Shown: positions 39,020 to 45,905 of the stretch, in pieces
Layout of the letters: every line of letters begins with the position of its first letter
How positions within the stretch are numbered: position 1 is the stretch's first letter
DNA from: Bacteroidales bacterium
GTDB taxonomy: Bacteria > Bacteroidota > Bacteroidia > Bacteroidales > VadinHA17
Assembly (NCBI GenBank): GCA_019429325.1
Contig: JAHYJA010000005.1
Location: forward strand, 1 to 45,905
Length of the DNA: 45,905 bases
Reading direction: 5' to 3'
Notes under the pieces: generated by a model
What the model saw: only the letters and a program-made list of their open reading frames with translations
Databases searched by the model: none
What the model was told of the DNA's origin: nothing
Program-made: the position numbers and the translations under genes

Positions 39020-39709
39020 ATGAAATTTATAATTATCGGACTGGGAAACTTTGGTTCTTCACTGGCAGAGAAACTGACCAGAATGGGTCATGAAGTAATA
39101 GGCGCTGATAACAAGCTTGAGAAAGTTGAATCAATGAAAGATAAGGTCACTCATGCAGTTTGTCTGGATTGCAAAAATCAGGATTCCATCAAAAATCTGC
39201 CACTGAGGAATACAGATGTGGTTGTGGTAAGCATTGGGGAGGATGAAGGTGCAAATCTGCTTACAACTGCCTTGCTGAAGAAAATGGGTGTCCCAAGATT
39301 AATCAGCCGGTCGGTATCTCCTATTCACGAGACAATCCTGGAAGCGATGGAGGTGACGGAAATTGTGCGGCCGGAAGAGGAGACAGCAGAACGATGGGCA
39401 AGAAAACTAACCACTGAGGGCATGATTGATTCATACGAACTGACAGATAAATACAGTATAGTGGAGGTAAGGGTCCCTGAAAAATTTGCAGGGAAAACCA
39501 TCGGTGAAGTTGGATTTAACCGGGATTATAACGTTATTGTCCTTACAATATTGAAAAATGTAAAGGAGAGAAATATATTGGGGCTCTTCAGAAAACCGGC
39601 AAAACCGGTAATTGAGGGAGTCGCGACAGCTCAGACCATGCTTTATGAAGGCGATGTAATGGTTTTATACGGTCATAACGACCGGATATCTGAATTACTG
39701 AAAGAATAG
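39020..39709 (+). CDS. ktrA: TrkA/KtrA-family RCK regulatory protein
   Basis: MKFIIIGLGNFGSSLAEKLTRMGHEVIGAD Rossmann motif; about 229 aa single RCK; adjacent to KtrB. Confidence 0.92.
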   Translation: MKFIIIGLGNFGSSLAEKLTRMGHEVIGADNKLEKVESMKDKVTHAVCLDCKNQDSIKNLPLRNTDVVVVSIGEDEGANLLTTALLKKMGVPRLISRSVSPIHETILEAMEVTEIVRPEEETAERWARKLTTEGMIDSYELTDKYSIVEVRVPEKFAGKTIGEVGFNRDYNVIVLTILKNVKERNILGLFRKPAKPVIEGVATAQTMLYEGDVMVLYGHNDRISELLKE

Positions 39710-39779
39710 CACAAAATACTTATGGTTCCGGGATGAATGAGTCCTAAGTTCAAGGCTTTTAATAAACTAAAACTATACC

Positions 39780-41915
39780 ATGCTTCTGAGTGCTGTTGAT
39801 CTCCAGCTTCCATTGACCGACCCTGTATTAAAATTCCTTATAATCCTCCTGATTATTCTGGTTATTCCGATCCTTTCCGACAGGATCAAGATCCCTCATC
39901 TGCTTGGAATGATAATCGCAGGGGTTGTAATCGGCCCCAATGGTTTCAACCTGCTGACCCGCGACAGCAGTATTATTCTGTCAGGCACGGCAGGACTACT
40001 TTACATTATGTTTCTGTCGGGACTGGAGATTCATATGATCGATTTTAAAAGGAATGCATCGAGGAGTACCCTGCTCGGCCTTTATGGATTCATTATTCCA
40101 ATGGTTTTGGGGACCCTGGCCGGGATATATGTTTTAAATTTTTCTGTTATTACTTCCGTCCTGTTAGCCAGTATGTTTGCATCACACACCCTGATCACTT
40201 ACCCGATCATAAGCAAATTTGGCATTTCAAAGCACAGGGCAGTCAATATTTCTGTTAGCAGTACCCTTGTAACAAATACCCTGGCGCTCACAGTACTGGC
40301 TGTGATTGTCGGAATAACAAGCGGAGAATTGAATAACAGTTTCTGGTTTAAACTTATATTTTCCTACATTGCATTTTCTGCCGTTATCCTCTTTTTATTC
40401 CCGGTGGTTTCAAGATGGTTTTTTAAACGTTTCAGCGATAATATCTCACAGTATATCTTTGTGCTGGCAATCGTCTTCCTGGGAGCTGTCCTGTCGAAAT
40501 TTGCCGGCATTGAAGCTATAATAGGAGCATTTCTGGCCGGATTGTCGCTGAACCGCCTGATCCCCCGGACATCACCACTTATGAACAGGATAGACTTTGT
40601 GGGGAACGCGATTTTCATCCCGTTTTTCCTGATCGGAGTTGGAATGCTGATTGATTTCAGGGCATTCGTCAAGATGGAAACTGTTCTGGTTGCCCTGGTT
40701 ATGACGATTGTTGCAACTGCAGGCAAATACATCTCGGCCTGGCTGGTCCAGAAGAATTTCAGGTTCACCAAAGATGAGCGCAGGCTTATTTTCGGACTGA
40801 CAAATTCACAGGCTGCTGCAACACTGGCCGCAGTCACGGTAGGGTATACCATCATAACCGGATACACTGCCGATGGGGAGCCTGTACGACTCCTTAATGA
40901 CAGTATCTTAAACGGTACAATAATAATGATACTTGTAACCTGTACCATCTCTTCATTCTTCACACAAAGAGGTGCCCAGAATATTGCCCTCTCGGAACTT
41001 ACCGGTGAAGAGCAGCTTGAAAGCACGGAAAGAATTCTGATCCCGGTAAGCAATCCGGGCAATATAGATGAACTGGTCAGCCTGGGCACGATCATAAAAT
41101 CAAGGAAAAACAGACAGGGTTTCTTTTCCCTTAATATTATAAACGCGGAGAATGCGGAACCCGAAAAGGAAGAGCTTGCCAGAGGGCTTCTTGATAAAGC
41201 TAAAGTTGCAGCTTCAGCCACAGATATTGACCTGAAAACAATTCTGAGATATGATATAAGTCTTGCCAACGGCATCACGAATACTGTCAGGGAAAACAGT
41301 ATTTCAGACCTGCTGCTGGGACTCCATGTGAAGAATGATTTTTCTGATTCATTTTTTGGCAGACTGACCGAGGAAATCTTGTCGAAATGCAAATGCGCAA
41401 CCTACATTTACCGTCCTCTTCAACCGATTTCCACTGTAAAACGGCACCTCGTAATAATCCCCGAAGATGCCGATACCGAAGCGGGGTTCTCTTTCTGGCT
41501 CTCCAAAGTCTGGAATATTGCCAATAACACAGGTACAAAAATCGGTTTCTTTGCGCCTGAGCGAACCCTTAACCTTTTAAAAGAGGTTATCAGAAATCAC
41601 CCGATCGATGCCGAATTCAACATTTTCACCGATCTGGATAGTTTCCTTGCGTTCAGGGATGAAGTAAAGGATGATGACAATATGATTATCGTATTAAGCA
41701 GGAAAAACTCAATTTCTTATCAGCCTGCAATGGAGAGGATTCCTGTTTACCTTGACAAATATTTCCGGAAGAAGAGTTTTCTGATAATCTACCCTGCTCA
41801 ATCATTGTCCTGGCAGTCGGACCAGCTTGATCTGACAAACCCTTCACTGCTCGAAGCAATTGAACGAATAGACCTTATCGGAAAAACCATCGCCAGGATC
41901 ATCAGCGGGAAATGA
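39780..41915 (+). CDS. CPA2-family cation/proton antiporter (Kef-like) with USP-like C-terminal region
   Basis: KIPHLLGMIIAGVVIGPNGFNLL, LSGLEIHMIDF, GIEAIIGAFLAGLSLNRLIP, FIPFFLIGVGMLIDF. Confidence 0.92.
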   Translation: MLLSAVDLQLPLTDPVLKFLIILLIILVIPILSDRIKIPHLLGMIIAGVVIGPNGFNLLTRDSSIILSGTAGLLYIMFLSGLEIHMIDFKRNASRSTLLGLYGFIIPMVLGTLAGIYVLNFSVITSVLLASMFASHTLITYPIISKFGISKHRAVNISVSSTLVTNTLALTVLAVIVGITSGELNNSFWFKLIFSYIAFSAVILFLFPVVSRWFFKRFSDNISQYIFVLAIVFLGAVLSKFAGIEAIIGAFLAGLSLNRLIPRTSPLMNRIDFVGNAIFIPFFLIGVGMLIDFRAFVKMETVLVALVMTIVATAGKYISAWLVQKNFRFTKDERRLIFGLTNSQAAATLAAVTVGYTIITGYTADGEPVRLLNDSILNGTIIMILVTCTISSFFTQRGAQNIALSELTGEEQLESTERILIPVSNPGNIDELVSLGTIIKSRKNRQGFFSLNIINAENAEPEKEELARGLLDKAKVAASATDIDLKTILRYDISLANGITNTVRENSISDLLLGLHVKNDFSDSFFGRLTEEILSKCKCATYIYRPLQPISTVKRHLVIIPEDADTEAGFSFWLSKVWNIANNTGTKIGFFAPERTLNLLKEVIRNHPIDAEFNIFTDLDSFLAFRDEVKDDDNMIIVLSRKNSISYQPAMERIPVYLDKYFRKKSFLIIYPAQSLSWQSDQLDLTNPSLLEAIERIDLIGKTIARIISGK

Positions 41916-42035
41916 GTAATTCAGCCTGATCCCGGAATAAAACTGCCTTGGCTCAAACCCGACGCTGATTCCTAAGGGAAGCCTGCTGGCATCGGCAGCA
42001 GAGAGCTGCAGATGCCTTCTCATGAGGACACTATA

Positions 42036-42704
42036 TCAATAGCTTATTCCAAATCCAAAAGTATAGGCATTACCATCCCTGTCGGTGTAGACATAATCAA
42101 AATCTTCTGCATATCCGGGAACGTCAGATGCATTTTTCCTGACGGCTTCCTGATCTTTTGGAATGGTAAAAGGCAGTTTTCCGGCCGGATTGAGATCTTC
42201 CTCCGGGAGTAAACCATTCTTAACCGCGCTTATCAGGGGAAATGGATCTTCTGCTGCGGCCCCGGGAGCATCTCTGACGGCTTCAGCTCCTTCAGCCCTG
42301 CCAGGTTCAGCTCCTGCAGCCCTACCTGGTTCAGCTCCTGCAGCCCTGCCAGGGAAAGCACCGCCGCCGGGTATACCACCACCCCGCCTGCGCTCTGAAG
42401 TAATGTGCATCAAACCTGCTTTTTCTTCGAGCGTCATCCTTGACGACAAATCCTCTGCCCGCTCTTCAGCTGTCAATCGCCAGTCTTCATAAGGATCGAG
42501 TTTACCGTTCTTGTTAAGATCCTTAAACTGAAGTCCGTTCTTTTCAACGACAGATACTGACTTTGTTCCAAGTACAGGTTGCTTCGATCCTTTTTCTATG
42601 GCGCATGAAACCAAAAGCACACTGATCAATATACCTGCAAATACGATGTTAATGTGTTTTCTCATGAGTAATTTCATTTTTCTGCTGGTAAACCTCAAAA
42701 TCAT
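42036..42704 (-). pseudogene. GH3 beta-glucosidase reduced to its termini by internal deletions
   Basis: N-terminal DLNKNGKLDPYEDWRLTAEERAEDLSSRMTLEEKAGLM; GH3-like PLISAVKNGLLPEEDL joined directly to NPAGKLPFTIPKDQEAVRKNASDVPGYAEDFDYVYTDRDGNAYTFGFGISY. About 222 aa, catalytic core absent. Confidence 0.85.
42281..42352 (-). repeat. 24-bp coding tandem repeat, 3 units (A-x-G-A-E-P-G-R)
   Basis: cttcagctccttcagccctgccag / gttcagctcctgcagccctacctg / gttcagctcctgcagccctgccag, within the GH3 remnant. Confidence 0.9.
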
Positions 42705-45375
42705 AATTCCCTGATTTCAGTGAAATTTTGAGGGAATTATCTTTTTCTTTTACGACTTTTAATGCCTTGTTCTTCAATATGTCCTGCCCCTCCTCAGTTA
42801 TTCTTTCGCCCTTCAGGCAGAGTGTGGCGGTGCTGTTAGCCGGGATAGACACATGGTATTTCACCATATCCCGGGATCTTTCCCACTTAGAGACAATCGT
42901 GCCGTATGGCCCTTCATGCTCAGCCTCAAAATGGTCAAGACCTTCAACAAAATTGGGTCTCAGTATGACATTTTTAAATCCGGGCGCCCCTTCGTCCGGG
43001 AAAATGCCTCCCAGGGCCTTGTAGTACCAGGCGTTTATCTCGCCGAACATGATATGGTTCATCGAGATATCACTTGATGCATCAAGGGGCCAGTTTTCGT
43101 AAAATGTTGTTGCACCATTTACGATCCACCATCCCCACGAAGGGAAGCTCTCCTGTGCCGCCACCCTGTATGCCAGATCGGCGTAGCCATTTTCGCTGAG
43201 CGCGTTAAGAATAGTCTTTGTTCCAAGCAGTCCGACATCAATATGTTCATTATCAGCCATTACCCTCTCAGAGAGGTTTTCAGCCACACGCGGGATGTAT
43301 TCTTCCGGCACCAGGCCCCAGTGCAGTGCGGCGCTCAATTCAGTCTGCAAACCTGTCCCGTAAATACCTTTTTCAGGGTCGAGGTATTTACCATTGAAGG
43401 CTTTTTTGATTTTCTCAGCCAGACGAGAATACTTCGTGGCGTCATCATATCTTCCCAGAAGCCTTGCTGTTTTTGCGAGTATGGTGGCATCGGCAAAATA
43501 GTATGCCGTCGATGTAAACTCTTTGGGTGTTATCGATTTTACGGGCACCCAGTCACCCAGGCCCCAGTCGGTGATCCCGTCCGGACTCCTTGAGTCGATC
43601 TGATCAACATACCTTTTAATATTATCGTAACAATCCTCAAGCAATCTCCGGTCACCGTAAAACAGCCATATATTCCAGGGTATCAGTGCAATGGTGCTGG
43701 TCCAGTCGGGCCCGTTGGCCCAATGGTAGCCCCATCCGCTTGTGGGTATTATTGCCGGCAGTACGCCGTTAGACAGTTGCTCGTCGCGGTGGTCAGCCAG
43801 CCACTTTTCATAAACCGTAATGGCGTCGTAGTTGTAAAGCCCGGTCTCTATATTGATATGCGCATCGCCTGTCCATCCGTTCTTTTCGCGCTGCGGGCAG
43901 TCGGTCGGATAGCCGAACAGGTTTGAGAGGTATGAGGCGTTGGAAGCCATCCATGTCCTGTTCAGGGTGTTGTTTGAAGAACTGATCTTTCCTGCAGGAG
44001 GCACATCGCTGTGCATGAAGTGTGCTGTCATGCTCTCACTTGTAATGTCGACAGGTTTATCAGAGACGATCTCCACATACTGAAATCCCTTGTAGTTAAA
44101 ACGCGGCATGAAAACATCCTCTTTTTTGCCGCTGAGGATAAGGATATCAGTCTGAAAGGGGTCCGTGTCGTCGGTTGGACGGAAATGGACATCGATGTTC
44201 GACAGATCAGCATGTCCTTTCTGATCAAGTCGTTCAGCATGTATGAGCCTGATCTGAGTGCCTTCCTCACCCGAAACCTTAATTTTTATGACACCGGATA
44301 TGTTTCTTCCGAAGTCGAAAAGATAGTTTTTACTGGTAAACTGGACCATTTCAGCGGGAGCGATCTCCAGGACATTGCGTATGGGGTGCAGGACCTGTGC
44401 TGTGATATTTGAAGAGGGCGCACCTGTATTAAGCGAATTCCGCCATTTGGAGTCATTAAAGCCCGGGCTGTCCCAGCCAGGTTGCTCAAGCCTTGCATCG
44501 TAGTGTTCTGCCGTATAGATGCTATTGAAGATAACAGGTGAATGTGAGGTTTTCCAGTCGCGGTCTGTGGCAACTATCTCTTCTGTACCATCTTCATAGG
44601 TGATCCTCAGGTCCATGCAGAATTTGGGCCGCGCACGCCATGGAGCCTTGTCGAAGTACCACACGGCAGTCGACTGGTGGTTATACCAGCCGTTGCCGAG
44701 CAGTACTCCGATGACATTTTCCCCGGTCTGCAACTGACCGGTGACATCATAGGTGACATAGAGAGTGCGGCGGTCGAACCTGGTATACATTGGATCCAGA
44801 CGATGGTCTCCCGCTTTTTCGCCGTTTATGCTGAGTTCATACAATCCAGCCACGGCTATGTACGCCCTGGCTGATGTTACCTGCCTGCTGACTGTGAATT
44901 CCTTCCTGAAATATGGGGCAGGCTTCAGGTTATAATCATAAGTATCGGTTATCCAGTGGCCTTTCCATGGGACTTTTTTCATGTAGCCAGTCTCGAAGGA
45001 GGCGGTTTCGGAAAGCTTTGTCCAGCCTCCCTTCCTTTCCCTTATTTTTACAGCCCAGTAATACCTGGTAAAAGGCTGAAGCGGGGGGCCCGACCAGAGT
45101 GCCGGAACGGTTGAGCCTTTAATCCTTCCGGATGCCCAGACGTTAGCTTTGCCGGATGCAACGTCAACAGGGTCGGTACCCACAAGAATTTCGTAAGCGG
45201 ACTGTTCAGCGCCCCGGTTCCCGGAATCCATCTGCCATGTGAAGCGTGGTTTTTCAGTATCGATACCGACCGGATTGACCATGTATTCGCACCGGAGGTT
45301 ACGGATATGAGTTATATTATCCCTGGTGCACGAACAGATAGTGACCAGGGATAATACAAAAATGATTCGTTTCAT
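42649..45375 (-). CDS. GH78 alpha-L-rhamnosidase lipoprotein
   Basis: NLRCEYMVNPVGIDTEKPRFTWQM, ARAYIAVAGLYELSINGEKAGDHRLDPMYTRFDRRTLYVTYDVT, PTDCPQREKNGWTGDAHINIETGLYNYD, GATTFYENW. Confidence 0.96.
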   Translation of the reverse strand: MKRIIFVLSLVTICSCTRDNITHIRNLRCEYMVNPVGIDTEKPRFTWQMDSGNRGAEQSAYEILVGTDPVDVASGKANVWASGRIKGSTVPALWSGPPLQPFTRYYWAVKIRERKGGWTKLSETASFETGYMKKVPWKGHWITDTYDYNLKPAPYFRKEFTVSRQVTSARAYIAVAGLYELSINGEKAGDHRLDPMYTRFDRRTLYVTYDVTGQLQTGENVIGVLLGNGWYNHQSTAVWYFDKAPWRARPKFCMDLRITYEDGTEEIVATDRDWKTSHSPVIFNSIYTAEHYDARLEQPGWDSPGFNDSKWRNSLNTGAPSSNITAQVLHPIRNVLEIAPAEMVQFTSKNYLFDFGRNISGVIKIKVSGEEGTQIRLIHAERLDQKGHADLSNIDVHFRPTDDTDPFQTDILILSGKKEDVFMPRFNYKGFQYVEIVSDKPVDITSESMTAHFMHSDVPPAGKISSSNNTLNRTWMASNASYLSNLFGYPTDCPQREKNGWTGDAHINIETGLYNYDAITVYEKWLADHRDEQLSNGVLPAIIPTSGWGYHWANGPDWTSTIALIPWNIWLFYGDRRLLEDCYDNIKRYVDQIDSRSPDGITDWGLGDWVPVKSITPKEFTSTAYYFADATILAKTARLLGRYDDATKYSRLAEKIKKAFNGKYLDPEKGIYGTGLQTELSAALHWGLVPEEYIPRVAENLSERVMADNEHIDVGLLGTKTILNALSENGYADLAYRVAAQESFPSWGWWIVNGATTFYENWPLDASSDISMNHIMFGEINAWYYKALGGIFPDEGAPGFKNVILRPNFVEGLDHFEAEHEGPYGTIVSKWERSRDMVKYHVSIPANSTATLCLKGERITEEGQDILKNKALKVVKEKDNSLKISLKSGNYDFEVYQQKNEITHEKTH

Positions 45376-45376
45376 T

Positions 45377-45905
45377 TTACAGAGACCAGCCTTTGCGGTA
45401 TTCGTAATGGAAATAGTTGTTTGCTTCGGGCAGGTTTGTGATCTTCATGTTCACTCCGTCATACTGCAGGGTGGTGTTGGCCCGCTGAGTCAGAACGGCT
45501 ATGTTCGTAAGCAGCATAATCTCGGTCACTCTTGATGCCCACGAGAAATCGTTGCATGCTTTTTTCTTGTTGACAATGGCGCCGATCCAGTCCTCAAATA
45601 TGTCGCCTGTTCTTTCAAGCCATGGATCGGGTCCCTTGAAGTCGGGATCTGCGGGCACGAGGGATGGCATAACTGCGTTGCCTCCCATCATGATGCCTTT
45701 ATCGCCATAGAATACCGTACCCACACGACGTCCGGGTTCGAGTTTTGCGGGCCTTTCCGGCAGAAGACCTCCGTCGCACCATTTGACTTTTACCGGAGGC
45801 ATATACCCTATTCCGGGTTCAAACCTTTCGGGGAACTCATAGGTAACTGTCTGGGCAAGCGGGAGGTATTCGTTATTATAAGGTGTTGAGGTAGCCTGTA
45901 TTGTT
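45377..45905 (-). CDS. Gfo/Idh/MocA-family oxidoreductase, C-terminal part (runs off window)
   Basis: MPPVKVKWCDGGLLPERP, VGTVFYGDKGIMMGG, GDIFEDWIGAIVNKKKACNDFSWASRVTEIMLLTNIAVLTQRA. Frame stays open to the window end (...YNNEYLPLAQTVTYEFPERFEPGIGY). Confidence 0.88.
   Translation of the reverse strand, partial: TIQATSTPYNNEYLPLAQTVTYEFPERFEPGIGYMPPVKVKWCDGGLLPERPAKLEPGRRVGTVFYGDKGIMMGGNAVMPSLVPADPDFKGPDPWLERTGDIFEDWIGAIVNKKKACNDFSWASRVTEIMLLTNIAVLTQRANTTLQYDGVNMKITNLPEANNYFHYEYRKGWSL

Noticed and set aside
40364-41392. 342-aa minus-strand ORF
   Set aside because: Antisense to the intact CPA2 antiporter; Ser/Ile-rich composition typical of antisense reading.
42163-42492. Plus-strand ORF with PAALPGSA repeats
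   Set aside because: Antisense of the GH3 remnant's 24-bp repeat; low complexity.
1-45905. Search for transposase, integrase, rRNA, tRNA or prophage genes
   Set aside because: None recognised in the ORFs or intergenic regions by eye; short RNA genes cannot be excluded without a dedicated scan.

Overview
This is a Bacteroidota-type chromosomal window, judged from SusC/SusD, a FecR/ECF-sigma pair, TAnnTTTG promoter motifs and lipoprotein signals. Intact genes include a DUF885 protein, a AAA_14/DUF4143 ATPase, two GH78 rhamnosidases, SusD, FecR and its ECF sigma factor, a class II Fic protein with an AbiEi-like N-terminus, a GH10 xylanase, a MATE/flippase-like transporter, a SWIM-SNF2 helicase, DoxX, a CE15-like esterase, a KtrB/KtrA potassium uptake pair and a CPA2 antiporter. 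I did not recognise a complete novel operon-like system. The main signal is an unusual density of truncated genes with internal deletions lying between intact neighbours: a MalT/LuxR regulator, SusC (two junctions), an MDR dehydrogenase reduced to its two ends, a phytoene-desaturase-like oxidoreductase, a PIG-L deacetylase, GH3 (two junctions), an SNF2 duplicate, and DUF4440, AraC, DraG and TauE stubs. Several junctions are in frame. The second signal is a 147-bp multi-hairpin repeat present in three copies that look identical by eye. It lies in intergenic positions, two of them 13-14 bp after a stop codon. A 38-bp tandem hairpin repeat resembles its first module. I saw no CRISPR array, rRNA, tRNA or transposase. 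All family calls come from reading motifs; no search was run.
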